Positions 21,712 to 33,018 of a stretch of 64,000 bases of DNA are shown one piece after another. The stretch covers positions 186,281-250,280 of the forward strand of contig NZ_VTEX01000006.1 in the NCBI RefSeq assembly GCF_008180865.1, given 5' to 3'. A program made the position numbers and the translations under genes. Below the pieces are notes generated by a model. It ran no database searches, was not told the origin of the DNA, and saw nothing but the letters and a program-made list of their open reading frames with translations. Source of the DNA: Rossellomorea aquimaris. Lineage in GTDB: Bacteria; Bacillota; Bacilli; Bacillales; Bacillaceae_B. Within the stretch, counting starts at the first letter, position 1; each line of letters opens with the position of its first letter.

Positions 21712-22578
<867 letters not shown>

Positions 22579-22634
22579 AAATGACATTCCGGTTCAGTGC
22601 CGGATTACAACATAGTTTTGTCGTCAAAAGCTAG

Positions 22635-24053
<1,419 letters not shown>

Positions 24054-24057
24054 TTAG

Positions 24058-24480
<423 letters not shown>

Positions 24481-24487
24481 TATAAAC

Positions 24488-24526
24488 ACCAAAGCCGCCC
24501 TTTCCTTGTGGAAGGGTGGTTTTTTG
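24488..24526 (+). terminator. terminator of the atp operon
   Basis: CC-CCCTTTCC / GGAAGGG-GG stem with a 4-nt loop and T6. A GAGGGACGGACCTC copy (24531-24544) follows directly. Confidence 0.9.
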
Positions 24527-24722
24527 AATAGAGGGACGGACCTCTGTTGGAAGTTTAAAACAGGTATCGAATCCACTTTCTCCTATTGTAAGGTCTCCAA
24601 AGACCTGGTTAAATTTCCACTCCCCAAACTGTACTAAAAAATTTGCAAATTCCATATGTCGTTACAGAATTATGTGGTAAAATGGACTTTGTGCGTCGAA
24701 TTGATTATTAGGAGTGAGAAGA

Positions 24723-24959
24723 GTGATAGAAAGCTTTGGCCAGCAGGCCCTTATCAGCATGCTCGTGCATCTATTTGTATTCGGGATCACATTTTGGTCT
24801 TTGCAATCCATCCAGTTAGACAAGCTCCTCAAGAAAAATCGAGTCGCTCAAGGGAGACTATTGTATATCCTACTAACGGTCGCGATCGGATCAGCCGTCA
24901 GCCGATTTTTACTGGATTACTACCTGTGGTCTCAAAGCTTGCCTGTTTTCTTTGAATAA
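24723..24959 (+). CDS. ywzB: DUF1146 membrane protein YwzB
   Basis: 78-aa protein with two TM helices (about res. 12-31 and 47-65), the DUF1146/YwzB family of unknown function. Position between atpC and ywmB is the same as in B. subtilis. GTG 24723 (VIESFGQQAL) is favoured because AGGAG at 24710-24714 has eight-base spacing; the frame opens at GTG 24714. A longer overlapping open frame in another phase has no support. Confidence 0.82.
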   Translation: MIESFGQQALISMLVHLFVFGITFWSLQSIQLDKLLKKNRVAQGRLLYILLTVAIGSAVSRFLLDYYLWSQSLPVFFE

Positions 24960-25181
24960 GTAGAGCTTCTGACAAAAAATAGGTCTTACTGCATGTTTTC
25001 AACGGGGCCTGTTTTAAGTAAGATTAATTTTGTGCTCGTTCCTTTGTGAAAAAGTTTCAAAGTGAAACGCTTTCATATAACAGCCTGCCGACAACTCAAT
25101 ATTTGTAAAAAGATGACGACAATTTTCAAGTATGTTCTTCTCCTATTCGGACAGACTTTTAGGTAAGGGGAGGAATGGAAA

Positions 25182-25931
25182 ATGACTCGGTATCTTTACA
25201 TTATTTTAATCTTTTTTGTTGGATTAGGTTTTCTTCCTGTTATTAATGGGAACAACACTATCGAAGCCAATCATTTATTAGACATTGAAAAGCTTGACCA
25301 AGCCATTATACATTCTCAAGGTCAGATAACTGAATGGTCTCTATATGCAAGAGAAAACAAAAAAAGCTTCACGAATAAAGGGTTTGCCAAATATAGTACT
25401 ACTATGCAAGAAAGATTTTCTGATTTTGAGTGGGTGACGAAGAAATCAGCTGAAGAGGTAATGGTTGTGGGACAACGTCAGACGTCTCACGGGGAAGAAA
25501 CCATTAAGTTGCAGCATACCCTCACAAACAAGCAGTCCGTTTCGTATAGTATGTATGAAATGCGCGGAGATCAGAAAGCGTTGGGAGAAAAGACGAAGCA
25601 TTATATCAAGACTGAATTTATCCCAAATATGGAAATCATTTTTACTACTAAACCTATGATTTTCTCTTGTATAAAAGGCGAATTCAATGATAAGCTTGAG
25701 AAAGTTTTGTCGAATCAGGCTGTCGAACTAATGTCGAAATTAGACGCTAAAGAACTGGAATCACTTAAAGAAGAAGACTTTTATTCCATTTCAGCTTACT
25801 CGGAACAAATGTCACGGACTATACCAACAAAAAATGATGATATGAATATACAACTAGGTCTACGGAAAAGCGGAATGGGCGCTAAGACAACCTTTGTGAT
25901 TGGCACACCCATCCTAATTATTGAATATTAA
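25182..25931 (+). CDS. ywmB: YwmB family protein
   Basis: 249-aa exported protein of unknown function. N-terminal signal (about res. 3-22), then a two-lobed domain; the family was named for a TATA-box-binding-protein-like fold. GGGGAGG precedes the ATG. murAA starts 32 bp downstream, so the two are probably cotranscribed. The position ywzB-ywmB-murAA-spoIID is conserved in Bacillus. Confidence 0.88.
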   Translation: MTRYLYIILIFFVGLGFLPVINGNNTIEANHLLDIEKLDQAIIHSQGQITEWSLYARENKKSFTNKGFAKYSTTMQERFSDFEWVTKKSAEEVMVVGQRQTSHGEETIKLQHTLTNKQSVSYSMYEMRGDQKALGEKTKHYIKTEFIPNMEIIFTTKPMIFSCIKGEFNDKLEKVLSNQAVELMSKLDAKELESLKEEDFYSISAYSEQMSRTIPTKNDDMNIQLGLRKSGMGAKTTFVIGTPILIIEY

Positions 25932-25963
25932 TATAGAGAAATTGGACGCGGAGGGGAATACTC

Positions 25964-27268
25964 TTGGAAAAAATTATCGTCCGCGGCGGTCAGCGTTTAA
26001 GCGGTACAGTGCAAGTTGAAGGAGCAAAGAATGCCGTTTTACCAGTCATCGCTGCTACATTATTAGCAAGTGAAGGAAAAAGTGTCATTAAAAACGTACC
26101 ACCACTCTCCGATGTATATACGATTAATGAAGTATTACGTCATTTAAATACAGATGTAGAGTTTAACCATGGTGAAGTCATCGTGAATGCATCAAGAGAG
26201 TTGTTTGTGGAAGCACCGTTCGAATATGTTCGAAAAATGCGTGCATCCGTTCTTGTAATGGGATCATTACTTGGACGTACAGGTAAAGCACGTGTTGCAC
26301 TTCCTGGTGGATGTGCGATTGGATCAAGACCGATTGACCAACACTTAAAAGGCTTCGAAGCAATGGGAGCAAAAGTGAAGGTAGGAAATGGTTTCATCGA
26401 AGCTGAAGTAGACGGAAGACTGAAAGGTGCCAAGGTTTATCTGGACTTCCCAAGCGTTGGGGCCACAGAAAACATCATGATGGCTGCAGTCCTTGCAGAA
26501 GGAACAACAATCCTTGAAAACGTCGCAAAAGAGCCTGAAATCGTCGACTTAGCCAACTTCCTTAACAAAATGGGAGGAAGCGTAGTAGGTGCAGGTACTG
26601 GAACGATCCGTATCGAAGGTGTAGACCGTCTATACGGTGTCGAGCACAGCATCATCCCAGACCGTATCGAAGCGGGAACTTTCATGGTGGCTGCTGCCAT
26701 CACTCAAGGTGATGTCCTGGTAAAAGGTGCGATTCCAGAACATTTATCATCATTGGTTGCCAAGATGGAAGAAATGGGCGTTACAATTATCGATGAAGAA
26801 GAAGGTCTTCGTGTCATTGGACCGGAGAAATTAAAATCTGTCGATATCAAGACAATGCCTCATCCTGGTTTCCCAACAGATATGCAATCTCAAATGATGG
26901 CATTACTTCTAGCAGCTGACGGCACAAGCGTCATCACTGAAACAGTTTTCGAAAATCGTTTCATGCATGCTGAAGAATTCCGTCGTATGGGAGCAGACAT
27001 TAAGATTGAAGGCCGCTCTGTAATCATGAACGGACCAACGCCTCTTCAAGGAGCAGAAGTGGCTGCAACGGACCTACGTGCAGCAGCAGCTCTTTCGATC
27101 GCAGGTTTGGTAGCAGATGGTTACACTCGAGTGACAGAACTTAAGCATTTAGATCGTGGATATGTGAACTTCCATCAGAAGCTTGCAGGCCTTGGTGCCG
27201 ATATCGAGCGTGTGAAAGAAGTGGAGGAAACACCTGTTTCCGAGCAAGACATGATTAAAGATGCGTAA
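25964..27268 (+). CDS. murAA: UDP-N-acetylglucosamine 1-carboxyvinyltransferase
   Basis: First committed step of peptidoglycan synthesis: transfers enolpyruvate from PEP to UDP-GlcNAc. 434 aa. Catalytic Cys117 ([13 protein letters not shown]), which fosfomycin alkylates, and the KN pair at 22-23 are present. The start is TTG at 25964 ([10 protein letters not shown]) after GGAGGGG. B. subtilis has two MurA enzymes; the context here is that of the essential MurAA. Confidence 0.97.
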   Translation: MEKIIVRGGQRLSGTVQVEGAKNAVLPVIAATLLASEGKSVIKNVPPLSDVYTINEVLRHLNTDVEFNHGEVIVNASRELFVEAPFEYVRKMRASVLVMGSLLGRTGKARVALPGGCAIGSRPIDQHLKGFEAMGAKVKVGNGFIEAEVDGRLKGAKVYLDFPSVGATENIMMAAVLAEGTTILENVAKEPEIVDLANFLNKMGGSVVGAGTGTIRIEGVDRLYGVEHSIIPDRIEAGTFMVAAAITQGDVLVKGAIPEHLSSLVAKMEEMGVTIIDEEEGLRVIGPEKLKSVDIKTMPHPGFPTDMQSQMMALLLAADGTSVITETVFENRFMHAEEFRRMGADIKIEGRSVIMNGPTPLQGAEVAATDLRAAAALSIAGLVADGYTRVTELKHLDRGYVNFHQKLAGLGADIERVKEVEETPVSEQDMIKDA

Positions 27269-27279
27269 GCATTAGATAG

Positions 27280-27319
27280 GAAGGTGAGCTTTTCTTTTAT
27301 AGAAGAGCTTGCCTTTTTT
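27280..27319 (+). terminator. terminator after murAA
   Basis: AAGGTGAGCT / AGCTTGCCTT stem (one G-T pair) followed by T6. Confidence 0.8.
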
Positions 27320-27393
27320 GTTTGGATTGAGAGTCTGGCTGGGTGTGGAAGCTAGCTGTAACTCAGGTTGTTTTGGTAAAATAAGTTAATTGT

Positions 27394-27421
27394 CTGGATT
27401 ATTGTTGATTTCGGCTGGATT
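27394..27421. repeat. two CTGGATT cores 21 bp apart
   Basis: CTGGATT at 27394-27400 and 27415-27421, the complement of the AATCCAG core of the 15.8-kb array and with the same 21-bp period. A degenerate TTGGTAA stands 21 bp before at 27373. Confidence 0.45.
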
Positions 27422-27478
27422 CTTTCCAAGTTCACCAATCCCAAACAACTTCCCTCGTTAAAATCACTCTTAAAAGAT

Positions 27479-27508
27479 TCATAATTGCTTGTCCACTACC
27501 ATACATAT
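27479..27508 (+). promoter_or_regulatory. sigma-E promoter of spoIID
   Basis: TCATAATT (27479-27486), 13-bp spacer and CATACATAT (27500-27508) fit sigma-E consensus elements. spoIID is a sigma-E gene in B. subtilis. Confidence 0.65.
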
Positions 27509-27572
27509 GAAAGAGAGTGGAGAAGTGTGCTAGGACATTCTCCTATTTAATCTTTCATTGGAGGCCGCGAAC

Positions 27573-28586
27573 ATGAAGCATTTGAAACCAGTACTGATCA
27601 TCTTCTCAATCTTTATCAGCATCATTTTTATTGTACCTACTCTTCTCGTGCTCCCATTTTCATCAGAAAAGGAAACGGCAAACTTAGACGAAAAGCTAAA
27701 AGATACGCCAACCGTTGAAAAGCTGGCGAACTCGGTTGAGGTAGCAGTCTATCGCTCCAACCAGGACCTGATCGAGAAACTTCCTTTGGAGCAGTATGTA
27801 GTAGGGGTAGTAGCTGGTGAAATGCCTGCAGATTTTGAAAAGGAAGCGTTAAAAGCTCAAGCACTTGCAGCAAGGACGTATATTGTGAATCAGCTTTTAC
27901 TTGAGGACTCCACTGTTCCGAAGGGTGCCGATGTGACAGATACCGTCTCTCATCAGGTTTATAAGAACCAGAAGGAGCTTGCTGGCCTCTGGGGTGCCGA
28001 CTATGACTGGAAGGTCAAGAAAATATCCGAAGCGGTGCTTGAAACGATGGGGCAGGTGCTGACCTATGATGGTAAGCCCATTACGGCAGCCTTCTTCTCA
28101 ACGAGTAATGGTTACACAGAAAACTCAGAGGCTTATTGGCCGAATGAATATCCATATTTAAGAAGTGTCGAAAGCCCTTGGGACTCTACGTCACCCAAAT
28201 ACGAAGATCAAAAGGTTATCCCAATCAAAGAGTTTGAGCAGAAACTGGGCGTAACCCTGCCAAAGGATGGCTCGGTAGGAACGATCACATCAAGAACAGA
28301 AGGCAAAAGGGTAGCGAGTGTTGAAATAAACGGCAAAGGATTCTCCGGCCGTGATATAAGAGAAAAGTTAGAACTGAGATCCTCAGACTTCACTTGGTAC
28401 CTGAAGGATGATCATATCGTCATCGCTACAAAAGGATATGGCCACGGAGTCGGTATGAGCCAATACGGAGCAAACGGAATGGCGAAGGAAGGCAAGGATT
28501 ATCAAGACATCGTCACGCATTACTATAAAGACGTCAAAATAACAGAGTCAGATAAACTCCTGCAGAAAGTGACAGCACAAAGATAA
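27573..28586 (+). CDS. spoIID: stage II sporulation protein D
   Basis: Mother-cell lytic transglycosylase that, with SpoIIM and SpoIIP, removes septal peptidoglycan and drives engulfment. 337 aa: N-terminal TM anchor (about res. 5-28), then the SpoIID domain with [17 protein letters not shown], containing the catalytic Glu, and [17 protein letters not shown] near the C-terminus. ATG 27573 has GGAGG (27560-27564) eight bases upstream; the frame opens at TTG 27558, inside that site. Confidence 0.95.
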   Translation: MKHLKPVLIIFSIFISIIFIVPTLLVLPFSSEKETANLDEKLKDTPTVEKLANSVEVAVYRSNQDLIEKLPLEQYVVGVVAGEMPADFEKEALKAQALAARTYIVNQLLLEDSTVPKGADVTDTVSHQVYKNQKELAGLWGADYDWKVKKISEAVLETMGQVLTYDGKPITAAFFSTSNGYTENSEAYWPNEYPYLRSVESPWDSTSPKYEDQKVIPIKEFEQKLGVTLPKDGSVGTITSRTEGKRVASVEINGKGFSGRDIREKLELRSSDFTWYLKDDHIVIATKGYGHGVGMSQYGANGMAKEGKDYQDIVTHYYKDVKITESDKLLQKVTAQR

Positions 28587-28637
28587 TAAAAAGGATTGAG
28601 TCTATAAGGTCAAGGTGACCAGACTCAATCCTTTTTT
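28587..28637. terminator. bidirectional terminator, spoIID / VanZ-like gene
   Basis: AAAAAGGATTGAGTCT / AGACTCAATCCTTTTT, a 16-bp stem with A- and T-runs at the ends, between convergent genes. Confidence 0.9.
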
Positions 28638-29062
28638 AAATATGCTTCAAACTTCTTCATCTTTCTCGTTAAAGCATGATCAGGCTTTTTAAAATATGTC
28701 CGGTTCACAATCCAGAAAAGGACAGTGACCCCGATCAGATCCTTGGCAGCATCAATCATCGTTGCCGACCGATACGGAACAAAGGATTGATGAATTTCAT
28801 CTACAAACCCATAAAAGACCGCAATTAACGCAACGGTAAAATTCAAAGTGAATCGAAGCTTTCCATGTGCCAACAGAGCGACCACAAATAATCCATATAA
28901 AATACCGAATTCGATTAAATGAAGAGATTCTTTAATAAAACGATCCAACTGATTATCAGGAAAACGAATGACGGCATCATCCGGATTACTCGACATAATC
29001 CAGATAAGAATCATATAGAGAAAAGGCGCAGCTGTCAGCACATATGTAAGTAACTTCTTCAT
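28625..29062 (-). CDS. VanZ family membrane protein, YwnJ-like
   Basis: 145-aa protein with four TM helices. It carries the VanZ-type signatures ESLHLIEFGILYGLF and DEIHQSFVPYRSATMIDAAKDLIG split around the third helix. VanZ proteins modulate lipoglycopeptide or surface-charge phenotypes, but most members are uncharacterised. It is convergent to spoIID, as ywnJ is in B. subtilis. GGACGAG precedes the ATG on the minus strand. Confidence 0.8.
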   Translation of the reverse strand: MKKLLTYVLTAAPFLYMILIWIMSSNPDDAVIRFPDNQLDRFIKESLHLIEFGILYGLFVVALLAHGKLRFTLNFTVALIAVFYGFVDEIHQSFVPYRSATMIDAAKDLIGVTVLFWIVNRTYFKKPDHALTRKMKKFEAYLKKD

Positions 29063-29198
29063 ATGCAGCTCGTCCTTTCTATTTTTTTATATTGTATCAT
29101 GCAGGATAGTATTTTCGTTAACAATCTAGAATTGCAGGACCTGCGCTATTCTTAAGGTTGTTGTTTTAAATTGTTATGTAAAAAAAGAATCTCAGTAA

Positions 29199-29323
29199 GT
29201 TGATTCTCGCTGCAGGCGCTCGACTCCTGCGGAAATAGCGGGACAGGTGAGACCCCGCAGGCGAAGCCGAGGAGGCTCACTGCCCGCCACGCAGAAAGCG
29301 AGCGTCCTGTAGCGGAAATCAAC
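29199..29323. repeat. family A structured repeat, copy 3 (125 bp)
   Basis: Third copy with GTTGATT / AATCAAC ends. Here GGCGCTCG / CGAGCGTCC replaces GGTGCTCG / CGAGCACC of copy 2, with a change on both sides at one pair. It sits in the gap between the divergent VanZ-like gene and spoIIQ; the rest of that 437-bp gap is AT-rich and holds the spoIIQ promoter and a TTTGTCGAAA Spo0A-box-like site at 29411-29420. Confidence 0.85.
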
Positions 29324-29451
29324 TACTACTGCTTCTGTTAAAATACGAAAAACGCATAATAAAAAGAAATATTTCATCTTATTTTTAAAATCATACATAT
29401 TTTCCATCCCTTTGTCGAAAGATAAGAATTAAAAAATTTTTTTGCGAATGT

Positions 29452-29481
29452 GTATATATTTTCTGAATTCTGTTCAGAATG
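29452..29481 (+). promoter_or_regulatory. sigma-F promoter of spoIIQ
   Basis: GTATA (29452-29456), 15-bp spacer and GTTCAGAATG (29472-29481) fit the sigma-F pattern except one base in the -10. spoIIQ is forespore-expressed in B. subtilis. The leader would be short, about 12-15 nt. Confidence 0.55.
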
Positions 29482-29499
29482 ATTGCTGAGGTGATGAAA

Positions 29500-30429
29500 A
29501 TGAGAGAGGAAGAAAAGAAACAACCTTCTCAAAACTTTTTGAAAAGACGTTGGGCATACCCAGCAATCTATTTAGCAAGTGCAGCAATCATTATCACGGG
29601 GATTCTGTGGTACCAGGCAGGAAATGATGTAAACGAGAAAGCCAAGGATTACAGCTATGATGGAGTTCCTACTGATAATGAGTTCAACCAGCCTGCAGAA
29701 GAAGTCAATCGTTCATTGGAAAACTTTGTAATGCCTGTTGCAAGCCCTGAAGACACAGTCATCGAAAAACAATTCTACGATACTGAAGCATCAGCGGAAG
29801 AACAGGAAGCTGCCCTAGTCGTTTATGGTAACATGTATTATCCGAACCAAGGAGTCGACATCTCTAAAGATGGAAAAGAATTCGATGTTCTGGCTGCCAT
29901 GAGCGGTACAGTCACAAAGGTTCAAGAAGATTCCCTACTCGGAAACACGATTGAAATCGAGCACAGCAAAGGAATCGTTACTCGTTATCAATCAGTCAAA
30001 GACTTTGAAGTCGCGGTTGGAGATGTAGTAGATCAAGGACAAGCTATCGCTAAAGCAGGTAAGAGCTTATTCAATGAAGAAGCTGGTGTTCACGTACACT
30101 TTGAAATTCGTAAAGCAAATGTAGCAGTGAATCCACTGGAGTACTTCAATAAGTCCCTTGCAACACTTCAAGAAGCGCAATTAGAAGACAAGAAGGTTTC
30201 AGGTGAACAGCCCGATGCTGAAGCTGCACAGGAAAACGCAGCTGAAGATCAAGCTAGCGAAGACAAAGCCACTGAAGACAAAGCAACAGAAGATAAAGCA
30301 ACAGAAGAAAACGGTGCTGACGATGCAGCTGAAGAAAAACCGGAAGCTGAGCAAAAGCCGAAACAAGAAAATGCTGATCAAAAAGACGACGCAGCCGGTA
30401 ATGGCTCTGACGTAAAAGACGAAGAATAA
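29500..30429 (+). CDS. spoIIQ: stage II sporulation protein Q
   Basis: Forespore membrane protein that pairs with SpoIIIAH to form the feeding-tube channel. 309 aa: one TM helix (about res. 17-37) and a LytM/M23 fold. The zinc ligand that should precede GVD is missing (YPNQGVDIS) while VHVHFEIRK is kept, the degenerate state typical of SpoIIQ. The C-terminus is an acidic tail with tandem KATED units. ATG 29500 (MREEEKKQ, as in B. subtilis) follows GAGGTGAT; upstream ATGs overlap the promoter -10. Confidence 0.93.
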   Translation: MREEEKKQPSQNFLKRRWAYPAIYLASAAIIITGILWYQAGNDVNEKAKDYSYDGVPTDNEFNQPAEEVNRSLENFVMPVASPEDTVIEKQFYDTEASAEEQEAALVVYGNMYYPNQGVDISKDGKEFDVLAAMSGTVTKVQEDSLLGNTIEIEHSKGIVTRYQSVKDFEVAVGDVVDQGQAIAKAGKSLFNEEAGVHVHFEIRKANVAVNPLEYFNKSLATLQEAQLEDKKVSGEQPDAEAAQENAAEDQASEDKATEDKATEDKATEENGADDAAEEKPEAEQKPKQENADQKDDAAGNGSDVKDEE

Positions 30430-30445
30430 TCATATAGATGAAGAA

Positions 30446-30478
30446 AGACTGACCGGTGAATTCCGGTCAGTTTTTTTG
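30446..30478 (+). terminator. terminator after spoIIQ
   Basis: ACTGACCGG / CCGGTCAGT stem, 6-nt loop, T7. The remaining ~320 bp to the next gene are AT-rich with nothing else I can name. Confidence 0.9.
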
Positions 30479-30797
30479 TTTTCAGATATATTCCCTTTGT
30501 CGCCTCATCCATATAAAAATTTCCTCGGAAATTCGACAAAGGAATTATTTTACTGGTAAAGCATTTCCAAGCCATTCCATTCTACTAATGTAATTACTTA
30601 TTTCAATATCTTTATTGTAGTAAAATGATTTATTTATATAGGGAAAGATCAAGTGCAGATTTGTCGTTTTTTCTTTATTGACCAGGCTTTTTTCAAAAAA
30701 GATAATGAGGGCATGAATAAAATTTCAGAAAATTAAATCTTTACTAGTGGGAGGTCGTGTGATTAAGGAGACGCTTACAAAATCAGGAGGTGAAACG

Positions 30798-30980
30798 TTG
30801 CTTTACTTCATCGCGATTTTACTCATAACAGGGGGAAGCATTTTTCTTGCGCTGAGAAAGAAACGGGCTTTCTTCTTAACCATTCCATTCTTGTCTTTAT
30901 TCATTTACTTTATTTTTCAAATCGCCATGGTCCCGATTCCGTTTTTTGAGACCGTGAAATTTATTTTCAGTTTAAAATAA
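30798..30980 (+). CDS. small two-TM membrane protein
   Basis: 60-aa hydrophobic protein (MLYFIAILLITGG) with two TM helices and a basic turn RKKR between them. TTG 30798 is chosen because AGGAGGTG (30786-30793) lies just upstream; longer in-frame starts precede that site. It lies 24 bp before the symporter small subunit and probably opens that operon. I do not recognise the family. Confidence 0.6.
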   Translation: MLYFIAILLITGGSIFLALRKKRAFFLTIPFLSLFIYFIFQIAMVPIPFFETVKFIFSLK

Positions 30981-31004
30981 TGAGCTTGAAAAGGGGTTAC
31001 ATAA

Positions 31005-31307
31005 ATGAAGAAGATCGATAGAGCAAAAGCGGATCAGTATTTTAAGGAAAAAAACCGTTATATGGGAATGTATTTAGTGATTTGGCTCGTCTCTTCCTTT
31101 GGGGTCGTGCTGTTTGCTGAAAGCCTGTCAACAATCACCCTCAATGGCTTTCCGTTTCACTACTTTATGGGTGCCCAGGGGTCGATTGTCATTTTCATCA
31201 TCTTACTATACGTAAATGCGAAGGTGAGCGATGGAATCGATAAAAAGTATGGAATAGATGAAAGTAAAAATGAACAGATCAGTTACGGAAAAACACTCGA
31301 TCATTAA
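31005..31307 (+). CDS. DUF4212 sodium/solute symporter small subunit
   Basis: 100-aa protein with two TM helices, fitting DUF4212 (NRYMGMYLVIWLVSSFG, NGFPFHYFMGAQGSIVIF). In many bacteria it is encoded directly before a large SSS-family symporter and is thought to be its accessory subunit. AAAGGGG precedes the ATG. The large subunit starts 43 bp after the stop. Confidence 0.85.
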   Translation: MKKIDRAKADQYFKEKNRYMGMYLVIWLVSSFGVVLFAESLSTITLNGFPFHYFMGAQGSIVIFIILLYVNAKVSDGIDKKYGIDESKNEQISYGKTLDH

Positions 31308-31350
31308 ACGGCTTCAACCAAATATAGAGCATAGCAGGGGGAAACGATAA

Positions 31351-33018
31351 ATGGATACTCAGTTTTTAGTATCAACGTCGATTATTCTGTTGACGTTTGC
31401 GTTATATATCGGAATTGCTGTTTATAACAAAGCGAAAGCGACATCGGACTTTTATGTAGCAGGCCGTGGTGTACCGCCAATCTTTAATGGGATGGCCATC
31501 GGGGCCGATTGGATGAGCGCGGCATCATTCATTGGACTGGCTGGTACCGTCATGATCCTCGGGTATGATGGACTTGCCTACATAATGGGGTGGACGGGGG
31601 GATATTTGCTGTTGACCTTCTTACTTGCCCCACAGCTCAGGAAATATGGACGCTATACAGTACCGGAATTCATCGGGGATCGTTACAACAGCCACACGGC
31701 CCGCGTCATTGCCGCGATCTGTACGATCATTATCAGTTTCACGTATAGCATCGGTCAGCTATCGGGTTCAGGAGTCGTAATCGGGCGTTTATTCGAAATC
31801 GATGCCAAAGTCGGTACGATGATCGGGGTCGTCCTCATCGCCTTCTACGCAGCCTTCGGGGGGATGAAGGGGATCACGTGGACGCAGGTAGCTCAGTATG
31901 TCGTTCTTATTATCGCTTATTTAATTCCTGTTATATTTATGTCCTTACAAATTACCGGAAACCCCGCACCTTGGATTTCCTATGGGGAACTGGTAGGGAA
32001 AATCGGGGAGCTCGATCGTGAGCTTGGGGTCTCGGAATACTTCGCTCCTTTTACAAACGGTACGAAGTGGCAGTTCATGGCTCTAATGTTTACGTTGATG
32101 GCAGGGACCGCGGGACTTCCACACGTCATCGTTCGATTCTATACGGTTTCTACAATGAAAGCGGCTCGCTGGTCAGGAGCATGGGCCCTTCTTTTCATCG
32201 GACTTCTCTATTTATCAGCACCTGCATACGCAGCGTTCTCCCGCTTTATTTTAATGACAAAGGTAGCGGGCAGCCAAATCAGTGACTTGCCTTCCTGGAC
32301 GAAATCATGGGTGGATACAGGTAAATTACAGGTCGCAGACGCAAATGGAGATGGAATCCTCCAGTGGAAGGAAATCATCATCTCCAATGATATCGTGGTA
32401 ATGGCAACACCGGAAATTGCGAATTTAGGCGTATTTGTTATTGGTCTCGTTGCGGCTGGTGCCATGGCAGCGGCGTTATCGACAGCAGGCGGACTGATGA
32501 TCGCAATATCGTCTTCCTTTGCTCATGATATTTACTACCGTGTATTCAAACCGAACGCAACAGAGAAGAATCGTCTGGCGGTTGCCCGTTGGTCGATCGT
32601 CATCGCGACTGTGCTCGCCGGGATCGTGGCACTCAATCCTCCAGGCGTTATCACTCAAATCGTCGCCTGGGCCTTCGCACTGGCGTCAGGAACGTTCTTC
32701 CCGGCCCTCTTACTCGGAGTATGGTGGAAACGGTCCAATGCCCAAGGGGTAATCGCAGGGATGCTCGTAGGGTTAGGGGTGACCCTTACGTATATCTTCC
32801 TGGCAAGATCGGGAGTTACCCTATTTGGCATCATTGATACGGGGGCAGGAGTGTTTGGCGCAGCGGCAGCCACTATTGCCAACATTGTCGTGTCACTGAT
32901 GACGAAAGCACCTTCTCAAAAGATTCAAGAAGAGGTAATGGATCTCCGTTACCCGGAACAAATGACCTTCAAAGACGGAGAAGTTTGGGTGAACGACGAT
33001 GTCGACTTCAAGGCCTGA
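31351..33018 (+). CDS. SSS-family Na+/solute symporter large subunit
   Basis: 555-aa transporter with about 13 TM helices and the SSS core (ASFIGLAGTVMILGYDGLAY, GRYTVPEFIGDRY). Pairing with DUF4212 points to the ActP-like subfamily for acetate or other small monocarboxylates; the substrate is not determined. The loop DANGDGILQWKE (res. 330-341) is a canonical 12-residue EF-hand pattern (D-x-N-x-D-G-x-L-x-x-x-E), suggesting Ca2+ binding. GCAGGGGGAAA precedes the ATG. The next gene overlaps by 20 bp. Confidence 0.9.
   Translation: MDTQFLVSTSIILLTFALYIGIAVYNKAKATSDFYVAGRGVPPIFNGMAIGADWMSAASFIGLAGTVMILGYDGLAYIMGWTGGYLLLTFLLAPQLRKYGRYTVPEFIGDRYNSHTARVIAAICTIIISFTYSIGQLSGSGVVIGRLFEIDAKVGTMIGVVLIAFYAAFGGMKGITWTQVAQYVVLIIAYLIPVIFMSLQITGNPAPWISYGELVGKIGELDRELGVSEYFAPFTNGTKWQFMALMFTLMAGTAGLPHVIVRFYTVSTMKAARWSGAWALLFIGLLYLSAPAYAAFSRFILMTKVAGSQISDLPSWTKSWVDTGKLQVADANGDGILQWKEIIISNDIVVMATPEIANLGVFVIGLVAAGAMAAALSTAGGLMIAISSSFAHDIYYRVFKPNATEKNRLAVARWSIVIATVLAGIVALNPPGVITQIVAWAFALASGTFFPALLLGVWWKRSNAQGVIAGMLVGLGVTLTYIFLARSGVTLFGIIDTGAGVFGAAAATIANIVVSLMTKAPSQKIQEEVMDLRYPEQMTFKDGEVWVNDDVDFKA

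Noticed and set aside
24656..24955. 99-codon ORF overlapping ywzB
   Set aside because: Different frame from the DUF1146 protein, no ribosome site, no recognisable sequence.
25063..25075. CcpA cre site TGAAACGCTTTCA before ywmB
   Set aside because: One base short of the 14-bp cre consensus and ywmB-murAA is not an obvious catabolite-repressed unit.
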